This document shows positions 30,874 to 37,532 of a DNA stretch of 37,532 nucleotides, one piece after another. Positions within the stretch are counted from its first letter, which is position 1, and each line of letters starts with the position of its first letter. The notes under the pieces are model-generated. The model searched no databases and had not been told where the DNA came from. It saw only the letters and a program-made list of their open reading frames with translations. The stretch lies in assembly GCA_018970165.1 (NCBI GenBank), contig JAGWWZ010000028.1, forward strand, positions 1-37,532. Reading direction: 5' to 3'. Made by a program: the position numbers and the translations under genes. Source of the DNA: Planctomycetota bacterium. Lineage in GTDB: Bacteria; Planctomycetota; Planctomycetia; Pirellulales; Pirellulaceae.

Positions 30874-31875
30874 ATGCGAGTGGAGATTCCCTGCGCATGG
30901 TTCCTGCTGTTGGCCATTCTTCTCGGATTCAGTGGATGCCGTGTCTTGAGGGGGGACACCAGCAACAAGTCGCTGGTGACTGCTCGACAGTTGTCGTTGC
31001 GGGGAGCCGATGCTCTTCAGCGATCTCGGGATCAGGATGCGGAGCTTCTGTTTTCTCAGGCCCTTGCGTTATCTCCGCTCGACGAGCGTGCTCAATGGGG
31101 ATATGCGATGACGTTGTGGCAGCGCGGTGATAAGCAGAAAGCGACTCAGCACATGAGTGAAGCGCTCCGACTCTCTGGCCGCAACCCTGAGTATGCGATT
31201 CAACTCGGAGAGATGTACCAAGAGCTTGGAGACTATGCGGCAGCGAAGAAACTGGGGCTGGATGTTTTGTCGGGGAACCGAAACCATGCCCGCGCGTGGG
31301 CGCTGCTCGGGGACACCCATCGGTCAGCTGGTGAGTGGGTCGATTCGTTGGAATGTTACCATCGAGCATTGCTGATCCGAAGCGATTATCCCAAGGTACA
31401 AGTGGCGATCGCGGAGCTCTATCGTCGCCAGGGGAAACCGGAACGAGCATTAGCGACCTTGGATCGGATGGCTGACTTGCACGGATCTGTTCGAGACGAT
31501 CCCGAGCACATGTTGTTTCGAGGGTTGGTGTTTGCCGATCTGAATCGTCCGCAGGAAGCTGCAGCGCTTCTGGCCCGAGCGGCGGAACGTTTACCGACCG
31601 ATCAACTCGATCGACATTTGGAGATCCTCGATACCCAATATCGAATGGGGGAATTGGTGCAGGCTCGCATGACGTTAGGGAGGCTTGCATCCGAGCATTC
31701 CCAGGATCCACGGGTCCAGGTCGCCAAAAGTCAATTGGACCAATCCTTCGCGGCGATGGCCAAAGAGGGTGAAATCCCTTCGGTCAGAAGCGTCGACTCG
31801 GGAAATGCTGGAACAAGCGAGTCGGAACGTGGCATCGCGGCCCGTCAGGCGTCCGGTGCAGCCCTCTATCGCTAG
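30874..31875 (+). CDS. TPR-repeat lipoprotein
   Basis: A 333-residue protein from the ATG at 30874. The N-terminus RVEIPCAWFLLLAILLGFSG followed by Cys is a lipoprotein signal (lipobox FSGC). TPR repeats follow: ADALQRSRDQDAELLFSQAL, ERAQWGYAMTLWQRGDKQKA, PEYAIQLGEMYQELGDYAAA, ARAWALLGDTHRSAGEWVDS and VQVAIAELYRRQGKPERALA. It is probably anchored in a membrane facing the periplasm, and acts as a scaffold. The frame extends upstream to 30787, but those 29 residues lie before the signal peptide and are unlikely. It diverges from the TPR-ExbBD operon; both encode exported TPR proteins, but no direct link is shown. It ends in a low-complexity acidic/Ser-rich tail. Confidence 0.82.
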   Translation: MRVEIPCAWFLLLAILLGFSGCRVLRGDTSNKSLVTARQLSLRGADALQRSRDQDAELLFSQALALSPLDERAQWGYAMTLWQRGDKQKATQHMSEALRLSGRNPEYAIQLGEMYQELGDYAAAKKLGLDVLSGNRNHARAWALLGDTHRSAGEWVDSLECYHRALLIRSDYPKVQVAIAELYRRQGKPERALATLDRMADLHGSVRDDPEHMLFRGLVFADLNRPQEAAALLARAAERLPTDQLDRHLEILDTQYRMGELVQARMTLGRLASEHSQDPRVQVAKSQLDQSFAAMAKEGEIPSVRSVDSGNAGTSESERGIAARQASGAALYR

Positions 31876-32022
31876 CTGTTTCGCCATTGCCAGCGTCAGA
31901 AGCAGCAATTGAGAATTTCCAAATCTCGGCGACTTGGTATCATCCTGCCGTGTTGTTGATTTCTGGAGTTGCGATCTTACGGTCACCGACTCTCATAAAT
32001 TTGGTTTATCAGGGATTTTCAC

Positions 32023-32102
32023 AACCCCACGCGTGAGCGAGGGACACAAGAGGGAAAACGTCGCGATCGACGTAAGTCCATCCCTCACTTACGTTTCGGG
32101 TT
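32023..32102. repeat. Palindromic intergenic repeat, copy B (80 bp)
   Basis: Same 80-bp length and ends as copy A (AACCCCACGCGTGAGCGAGG ... TCCCTCACTTACGTTTCGGG). The core GAGGGAAAACGTCGCGA is identical to A. It is followed by a spacer GTGATGACCTTGAAAAACGC, which resembles the sequence after A, and then by copy C. Confidence 0.85.
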
Positions 32103-32123
32103 GTGATGACCTTGAAAAACGCA

Positions 32124-32197
32124 AACCCGACGCGTAAGCGAGGGATGCAAAAAGTAATATGTCGCAAGCGACGCGCGCCTTCCCTCGCTCACGCTTA
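32124..32197. repeat. Palindromic intergenic repeat, copy C (about 74 bp)
   Basis: It starts AACCCGACGCGTAAGCGAGG and ends TCCCTCGCTCACGCTTA, so the right arm lacks the last CGGGTT. Its interior differs from A and B (GTCGCAAGCGACGCGCGCC) but is also partly palindromic. It forms a tandem with copy B, with a 21-bp spacer. Confidence 0.8.
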
Positions 32198-32218
32198 CTC
32201 ATTTAACCTTTCGATACG

Positions 32219-33997
32219 ATGTCACTCATTGTCCAAAAATTCGGCGGCACCAGTGTTGCAACTCCGGAGAAAATCCAATCGGCGGCGCGCAAGGCCATAC
32301 GCGCTCAGCAGGAAGGAAACCAAGTGGTCGTCGTGGTCAGCGCCATGGGCCATGAGACTGATCACTTGATCGATCTTGCGAAGCAGATCAACGACGAGCC
32401 TCCAGCTCGCGAAATGGACATGCTTTTGAGCACAGGCGAACAGGTCAGTGTCGCGTTGATGGCGATGGCGGTCCATCGTTTTGGATACCGCGCGATTTCG
32501 CTTACCGGTGCCCAGATGGGGATTCGGACCGACAACTCGTTTACTAAGGCTCGCATCAAAACCATTTCCACCGAACGCATTCGAAAGTTGCTCGATGCAG
32601 GAAACATTGTGATCGCGGCTGGGTTCCAAGGTGTGGACGACGATTTCAATATCACCACGCTGGGTCGCGGTGGAAGCGATACCACTGCGGTCGCGCTCGC
32701 CGCAGTTCTCGGCGCGGACGCATGCGAAATCTATACCGATGTGGATGGCGTCTATACAACCGATCCGCGATTGCTCCCCGAAGCGAGGCAGATGGACCTG
32801 ATCAGTTACGACGAAATGCTGGAGCTTGCCAGTTTGGGAGCCAGCGTCATGCACAATCGCTCGATCGAGTTCGCGAAAAAGTTCGATGTACCGATCCGTG
32901 TTCGCAGCAGTTTTTCTGATGCGCCAGGTTCGATGATTGTTTCGATCCCGGAGTCCCATTCAGTCCCTGTCAGCGGCGCGGCGTTGACTCGCGAAGAGGC
33001 TCGCATCACGGTACAAGGCGTTCCGGATTCTCCGGGCATGAGTTATGAGATCTTTCGCCGTCTTGCGGACCGCAAGATCACGGTCGACATGATCGTGCAA
33101 AACATCGGCATGGAGGATCGAGCCGACATCTCCTTCACCATCCCCAACAACGAACTCAAGGAAGCTTTGCGGGCGATCGAAGAAGGGGTCAAAGTCACTG
33201 GCGCGACCGGCTATACCTATGACGATGCGGTTGCCAAGGTTTCGGTTGTAGGTCTCGGCATGGCGAATCAAACCGGGGTCGCTGAGAAGATGTTCGCTTC
33301 TCTCGCGAGCGCGGGGATCAATATCCAGATGATCACCACCAGCGAAATCAAGATCAGTTGCTTAGTCCAACGTTCCGAAGCGACCGCAGCCTTGCGCGCT
33401 GTGCACCAAGCATTCTCGCTCCACAACAAGCCGGTCGATGCCAACGAGTGGCGGATCGGACAAGCCAATGCAGGAACACAAAGCGCCAGCGAAATCGTCG
33501 ATCGATTGAGCAAATCCAATCTCGAGCAATTGACACTGCTCGACATCTCACTCTTGGGTGATCAGGCTCGCGTCACCCTGACCGGAGTTCCCGACACCCC
33601 CGGTCTCGCGGAAAAGGTATTCCGCGAGGTTGCTCAGGCCGGTGTGTTCGTCGACATGATCATCCAAAGCTGCGATGGCTATCTCGGCGAAACCAGCATC
33701 TCGTTCACTGTTCCCGAAGAGCAGATGTCTACGTGCTTGGATGTACTGGGCAAGACCGGCTACAACTTTCGCAAGATCGGTGGCTCGACCGATATCGCGA
33801 AGCTCTCGGTCAGTGGAATTGGTTTGCGAAGCCACACCAGCGTCGCGATCGCGATGTTCAAGGCTCTCGCCGACGAAGGAATCAACGTCCTGATGATCAA
33901 CACCAGCGAGTTAAGAGTGAACGTGGTCATCGAAGGAAAAGATGGTCAGCGAGGTCTCGCGGCTTTGCAAAAAACCTTTGCGGGAGCGTTGGTGTAA
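32219..33997 (+). CDS. lysC: Aspartate kinase with four ACT domains
   Basis: It phosphorylates aspartate, the first step to lysine, threonine, methionine and diaminopimelate. The kinase domain (1 to about 250) has IVQKFGGTSVATPEKI, VVVVSAMGHETDHLIDLAKQ, TTLGRGGSDTTAVALAAVLG, EIYTDVDGVYTTDPRL and LELASLGASVMHNRSIEFA. At 592 residues it is about 190 longer than the common 400-residue enzyme. The extra length is a second pair of ACT domains: about 265-340 and 345-420 (VQGVPDSPGMSYEIFRRLAD, VGLGMANQTGVAEKMFASLA), and 435-510 and 515-590 (LTGVPDTPGLAEKVFREVAQ, SGIGLRSHTSVAIAMFKALA). Four-ACT aspartate kinases are known, for example in cyanobacteria, and are feedback-inhibited in concert. The gene starts 22 bp after repeat C. 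A HAD hydrolase gene follows at 2 bp. Confidence 0.95.
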   Translation: MSLIVQKFGGTSVATPEKIQSAARKAIRAQQEGNQVVVVVSAMGHETDHLIDLAKQINDEPPAREMDMLLSTGEQVSVALMAMAVHRFGYRAISLTGAQMGIRTDNSFTKARIKTISTERIRKLLDAGNIVIAAGFQGVDDDFNITTLGRGGSDTTAVALAAVLGADACEIYTDVDGVYTTDPRLLPEARQMDLISYDEMLELASLGASVMHNRSIEFAKKFDVPIRVRSSFSDAPGSMIVSIPESHSVPVSGAALTREEARITVQGVPDSPGMSYEIFRRLADRKITVDMIVQNIGMEDRADISFTIPNNELKEALRAIEEGVKVTGATGYTYDDAVAKVSVVGLGMANQTGVAEKMFASLASAGINIQMITTSEIKISCLVQRSEATAALRAVHQAFSLHNKPVDANEWRIGQANAGTQSASEIVDRLSKSNLEQLTLLDISLLGDQARVTLTGVPDTPGLAEKVFREVAQAGVFVDMIIQSCDGYLGETSISFTVPEEQMSTCLDVLGKTGYNFRKIGGSTDIAKLSVSGIGLRSHTSVAIAMFKALADEGINVLMINTSELRVNVVIEGKDGQRGLAALQKTFAGALV

Positions 33998-33999
33998 TC

Positions 34000-34614
34000 G
34001 TGGCCACCATTCCTCGTCCCGATTTCATGTATTTCGATCTTGGAAATGTATTGCTATTCTTTGACCATGGATTGGCGATCCGTTCGATGGCCAAGATTGC
34101 TGGGGTCGCCCCCGCGAAAATGCGTTCGTTGATCATGGATTCCGATCTACAGATCGAATACGAAACGGGGCTGATCAGCGGCGAAGAGTTTATTGAGCGG
34201 ATCGCCGCAGGCTTGGGCAAGTCGCTCGATTCACGCGAGATGTTGCAGGCCGCAGCCGATATGTTCATCCCGAACCTACAGATCCTGCCGGTCATCGAGC
34301 ATGTCAAACAGGTTGGCGTTCCGATCGGGTTGCTCTCTAACACATGCCAAGCCCATTGGGAATGGATCTTGGAACAACGATATGCGTCTGTGGTGGATCA
34401 TTTTGGTCCGATCGTACTCTCCTATGAAGCCAAGAGTATGAAGCCCGACTCGCAGATCTACCGAGTCGCTGAGCAACATGCTGGCTGCCCTCCAGAGAAA
34501 ATCTTTTTTGTCGATGACCGCCACGACAATGTAGAAGGAGCTCGCAGGGCGGGTTGGATGGCTGAACCCTTCACCAGCGCCGACCGACTCATGGACCAAA
34601 TCAGGCTCTGGTAG
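34000..34614 (+). CDS. HAD-superfamily hydrolase (YihX-like)
   Basis: A 204-residue phosphatase-type protein with HAD motifs. Motif I is FMYFDLGNVLLFFDHG (nucleophile Asp in DLGNV), motif II is IGLLSNTCQAHW, motif III is the Lys in YEAKSMKPDSQIY, and motif IV is EKIFFVDDRHDNVEGARRAG. This subgroup includes sugar-phosphate phosphatases such as YihX; the substrate is unknown. The start is GTG at 34000, two bases after the lysC stop, or ATG at 34027 (MYFDLGNV). I prefer the GTG because of the tight spacing, but the ATG starts right at motif I. It is probably co-transcribed with lysC, though a lysine-pathway role is not implied. Confidence 0.88.
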   Translation: MATIPRPDFMYFDLGNVLLFFDHGLAIRSMAKIAGVAPAKMRSLIMDSDLQIEYETGLISGEEFIERIAAGLGKSLDSREMLQAAADMFIPNLQILPVIEHVKQVGVPIGLLSNTCQAHWEWILEQRYASVVDHFGPIVLSYEAKSMKPDSQIYRVAEQHAGCPPEKIFFVDDRHDNVEGARRAGWMAEPFTSADRLMDQIRLW

Positions 34615-34772
34615 TAGGCACTGGTAGTATTGGTATTCGGGTAACTCTTGCACCCTGCGTCACGGTCGCACCCAAACAGGCCCAAAGCAGGCTATCATAG
34701 TGGATATTACTGTCGGGATTCTCCTGTAGAGCCTTTTGCAAGCGACCGTTTCTCCAACCATCCCTCCCAGCC
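34615..34772. other. Short intergenic gap before the ceramidase-like gene
   Basis: 158 bp with no recognised promoter, RNA gene or repeat. The start of the next gene has no Shine-Dalgarno. Confidence 0.4.
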
Positions 34773-37532
34773 ATGGCATGCGACACCCAAGTTATTCGGT
34801 TCGTCAGGTCAACTCTGTTGGTCTTTGCTGCAATCATCCATATCGCGATGGTCAAATCAGCACAGGCGCAACAGCCCGATAGTGCGCACATTTTTCGTGC
34901 GGGTGCGGCTACGGTAAACATCAACCCAACGAGTCCGGAGTCGATTATCGCCGGTGGATTTCTGGAAGGTCGCGCATCGACCGTTCAGGATTCCCTGTGG
35001 GTTCGCGCGATCGTTCTCGATGATGGAGCAACGCAATTGGCACTGGTGGTGGTCGATACCTGCATGATGCAACAGACGCTGATCGATCAAGCCAAGCGGA
35101 TGGCCAGCGAACAATGCGGAATTGTGGTCCAAAACATGTTGGTTTCTGCGACGCATACCCATTCGGCACCGGCTGCAATGGGATGCCTCGGAACCAGGCA
35201 GGATGAAACCTACGCTGCGATGTTGCCCGGGAAGATTGCTGAGGCGATCGTCGCTGCACATGGTCGCTTGCAACCAGCGCGGATCGGCTGGGGTTCGGTG
35301 GATGACTGGGAGCATACGCATAATCGCCGCTGGGTTCGTCGCGACGATCGCAAAGTGGTCGATCCGTTTGGAGATGCAACCGGAATGGCCAATATGCATC
35401 CGGGTTACTTGAGTCCCGACGTGATCGGCCCATCGGGGCCGGTCGATCCAACGTTATCGGTGATTGCGATTCAATCGCTCGAAGGCAAACCGATTGCGGT
35501 CTACGCCAACTACTCGCAGCATTACTTTGGCGCTCCTGCGATCTCCGCGGATTACTACGGTTTGTTTTGCAAATACATCGCGGAGATGTTGGGGGAAAGC
35601 GGAGATGGAAATGGGCCCTTCGTCTGCGCGATCTCGCAAGGGACCAGCGGCGACCTGATGTGGATGGATTACGGTAGTCCCGCTAACAACATTACGATGG
35701 CTCAGTATGCGGAAGCCGTCGCTCGTTATGCTGAGAAAGCGATCGATGGCATTCAGTACCAACCCCATGCAGTCTTGGGTTGCGTCGAACAGAATCTCAA
35801 ATTGCGTTACCGCGTCCCGAGCGAATCTCGCCGGAAATGGGCCGAACCGATCGCGGCTCAAATCCAAGGAGATGTCCCCAAGTCGATTCAGGAAGTCTAT
35901 GCCCGCGAAGCGCTGATTCTGCAGGAACGGCAGTCGACCGAGGTCAAGCTACAATCGATACGAATCGGCGATGTGACGATCGCTGCCCTGCCGAACGAAG
36001 TTTACGCATTGACCGGTTTGAAGTTGCGAGGCCGCTCTCCCGCAGCGCATCACTTCAACGTCGAACTCGCCAACGGTGCCGAAGGCTATATCCCTCCTCC
36101 TGAACAGCATAAACTCGGCGGGTATACCACTTGGCCCGCGCGCACCGCCGGACTGGAAGTTCCTGCGGAAACGAAAATCGTCGATGCTCTCGTCGAAGGA
36201 CTCGAAAAAGTCACTGGCAAACCTCGACGCGTGATGAGCGATGAACATGGTCCGTACTCGCAACATGTTCTATCGCTCAAACCGATCGGGTATTGGCGAC
36301 TCAATGATGAAGATGGACTCGTCGCTCGCAATGCAGTCGAGGGAGGTGTCGAAGGGAACTTGGTAGGAAGTTATGCATGGTACTTGCCAGGCGTTGGAAG
36401 CGGCACAGGGATCGGCGATGGCCGGGCACTTCGCCCCTCGAAGTTTTCTGGTCCTGCTCAAATCAATCGCTCGGTGCATTTGGTCGATGGATTGTTCTTT
36501 GCCAATATCGAAGGTGTCGGCGATCGATATTCGCTCTCCTATTGGTTCTGGCTCGGAGAAAAGAGTGGAGCGAGTCAGCGAAGCGGTATTCTTAGCAGCG
36601 GCCCGCAAGGAGAGAAACTGATTGTAGAGCAAGATGCCGAGCATCGCGCGCGACTCAAGTTGGAAGTGCCTGTTCCATTAGGCGAACAACCTCGCACACT
36701 AACCAGCCAAGCCACGTTTGATGCCGACCGCTGGAATCATGTGGTCATGACGCGAACGGGTAAACGAGTACGAGTATTCGTCAACGGCCGATTGCAAGAA
36801 GATCTCGTCATCGACAATGCGCCGCTGCTGGCATCGATCCTGCAGTGTGGAGTCAAGTTGCAAGGGAAGCTGGATGAAATCGCTCTTTTTGGCGATGAGT
36901 TAAAAGAGACCGATATTGAATCCCTCTGGAAATCGTCCGGCGTAGACGGTGGCCAAACAACTACAACCGCCCAGGCATCGCCGCGCATGCGACCGCTTGA
37001 TCCGGAAGAGGCGAAGCGGTCGATCCATGTTCCACCCGGTTACCGCGTTGAGTTGGTTGCTTCGGAACCCCAGGTGATCGATCCTGTCGCTTTTGATTGG
37101 GATCTGCAGGGGCGATTGTGGGTGGTGGAAATGGCCGACTACCCGCTCGGGATGGACGGTCAAGGAAAGCCGGGAGGTCGCGTTCGCGTCCTCGAAGATC
37201 GCAATCGAGACGGAGTGTACGAGAGTGCTACGTTGTTTGCGGAGGGGCTCAGCTTTCCGACCGGCATTCTGTGCTACCGCGATGGAGTCATCGTAACCGC
37301 AGCTCCAAAGATGTGGCTAATGAAAGATACCGATGGTGATCTGCGAGCCGATCACTCGGAAGTTTTGTTTGAAGGGTTCAACGAAGGGAACCAGCAACTG
37401 CGTCTCAATCACCCCCGTTTTGGGATCGACGGGTGGGTGTACTGCGCGAGTGGCGGACATCATCCAGGGCACGGAGTCGGAGTCGAGATTCGATCGTTGC
37501 GAAATGGGAAGACCTATAAGCTCGGTAGTCGC
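34773..37532 (+). CDS. Exported ceramidase-like / LamG-like / PVC-type dehydrogenase fusion (3' end cut)
   Basis: 920 codons are open to the window end, with no stop. The protein starts with a signal peptide (LLVFAAIIHIAMVKSAQA). Next is a neutral/alkaline ceramidase-like domain (about 40-480): FRAGAATVNINPTSPESIIA, QLALVVVDTCM, LVSATHTHSAPAAMG with zinc-binding histidines, ISQGTSGDLMW and ALPNEVYALTGL. A LamG/concanavalin-like domain comes next (about 500-715: IGYWRLNDEDGLVARNAVEG, DRYSLSYWFWLGE, WNHVVMTRTGKRVRVFVNGR, GKLDEIALFGDEL). A PVC-type 'membrane-bound dehydrogenase' beta-propeller begins about 745 (HVPPGYRVELVASEPQVIDP, GRLWVVEMADYPLGMDG, EDRNRDGVYESATLFAEGLS, MKDTDGDLRADHSEVLFEG, LNHPRFGIDGWVYCASGGHH). 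Such proteins normally end with a heme c CxxCH domain, which would be beyond the window. Substrate is unknown; extracellular lipid or carbohydrate breakdown is a guess. Confidence 0.85.
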   Translation, partial: MACDTQVIRFVRSTLLVFAAIIHIAMVKSAQAQQPDSAHIFRAGAATVNINPTSPESIIAGGFLEGRASTVQDSLWVRAIVLDDGATQLALVVVDTCMMQQTLIDQAKRMASEQCGIVVQNMLVSATHTHSAPAAMGCLGTRQDETYAAMLPGKIAEAIVAAHGRLQPARIGWGSVDDWEHTHNRRWVRRDDRKVVDPFGDATGMANMHPGYLSPDVIGPSGPVDPTLSVIAIQSLEGKPIAVYANYSQHYFGAPAISADYYGLFCKYIAEMLGESGDGNGPFVCAISQGTSGDLMWMDYGSPANNITMAQYAEAVARYAEKAIDGIQYQPHAVLGCVEQNLKLRYRVPSESRRKWAEPIAAQIQGDVPKSIQEVYAREALILQERQSTEVKLQSIRIGDVTIAALPNEVYALTGLKLRGRSPAAHHFNVELANGAEGYIPPPEQHKLGGYTTWPARTAGLEVPAETKIVDALVEGLEKVTGKPRRVMSDEHGPYSQHVLSLKPIGYWRLNDEDGLVARNAVEGGVEGNLVGSYAWYLPGVGSGTGIGDGRALRPSKFSGPAQINRSVHLVDGLFFANIEGVGDRYSLSYWFWLGEKSGASQRSGILSSGPQGEKLIVEQDAEHRARLKLEVPVPLGEQPRTLTSQATFDADRWNHVVMTRTGKRVRVFVNGRLQEDLVIDNAPLLASILQCGVKLQGKLDEIALFGDELKETDIESLWKSSGVDGGQTTTTAQASPRMRPLDPEEAKRSIHVPPGYRVELVASEPQVIDPVAFDWDLQGRLWVVEMADYPLGMDGQGKPGGRVRVLEDRNRDGVYESATLFAEGLSFPTGILCYRDGVIVTAAPKMWLMKDTDGDLRADHSEVLFEGFNEGNQQLRLNHPRFGIDGWVYCASGGHHPGHGVGVEIRSLRNGKTYKLGSR

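Larger units (their letters stand above)
31876..32218. other. Intergenic region with palindromic repeats B and C
   Basis: This 343-bp gap carries repeats B (32023-32102) and C (32124-32197), which end about 20 bp before the aspartate kinase ATG. The lysC promoter must therefore lie in or before the repeats. No other feature is recognised. Confidence 0.6.

Noticed and set aside
30508-32197. Repeats A-C as a CRISPR array
   Set aside because: Units are 74-80 bp palindromes with unequal spacing, and there are only three copies and no cas genes.

Overview
The window looks like chromosomal DNA of a planctomycete, probably Pirellulaceae-like. The evidence is a methylene-tetrahydromethanopterin dehydrogenase (MtdB-type) gene, the N-terminal part of a PVC-type 'membrane-bound dehydrogenase' domain, a secreted caspase-like protein, a TPR/ExbB/ExbD/alpha-alpha-barrel cluster, a FixH-SafE-CcoI-CcoS cluster, and short palindromic intergenic repeats of a style I recall from such genomes. 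This placement is by gene content, not by phylogeny. No phage, integrase, transposase or CRISPR array is visible.

Layout. 1-2.8 kb: threonine aldolase, convergent with an FHA-GAF-PP2C signalling phosphatase. 3.0-5.6 kb: cbb3-oxidase assembly genes (fixH, a SafE/TauE-like protein fused to the N-terminus of a CcoI copper ATPase, ccoS). The ATPase has lost its whole catalytic core in an apparent microhomology deletion. A tRNA-Lys(CTT) directly abuts ccoS. 5.7-9.9 kb: infC, which apparently starts at ATC, then a fumarylacetoacetate-hydrolase-family enzyme, a PIN-TRAM membrane protein and a sodium:solute symporter. 9.9-16.4 kb: a tight four-gene minus-strand operon of exported proteins: an unknown protein, a patatin-like protein, a caspase-PDZ protein and a DUF900-type alpha/beta hydrolase with a membrane hairpin in its catalytic domain. 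16.6-20.7 kb: a membrane protein with an RCK_C/TrkA-C domain, a transglutaminase-esterase fusion, and CutC. 20.9-24.9 kb (plus strand): a zinc-type dehydrogenase, MtdB, two TatA-like proteins, and a di-heme cytochrome c peroxidase. 24.9-30.4 kb (minus strand): an operon encoding a TPR protein, ExbB, ExbD and a prenyltransferase-fold membrane protein. 30.9-37.5 kb (plus strand): a TPR lipoprotein, palindromic repeats, a long aspartate kinase with four ACT domains, a HAD hydrolase, and the start of a very large exported protein (ceramidase-like, then LamG-like, then PVC dehydrogenase N-terminus) that runs off the end.

The best candidate for an undescribed system is the four-gene operon at 9909-16379. 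Three different hydrolase folds and one orphan exported protein are translationally packed (4-bp overlap, then 1-nt and 6-nt gaps). All four have N-terminal signal-like sequences, which argues for a joint job at or outside the cytoplasmic membrane rather than classical cytosolic abortive infection. Other points worth checking are the non-canonical ATC start of infC and the out-of-frame CcoI deletion. No database search was run; family names come from motif recognition.
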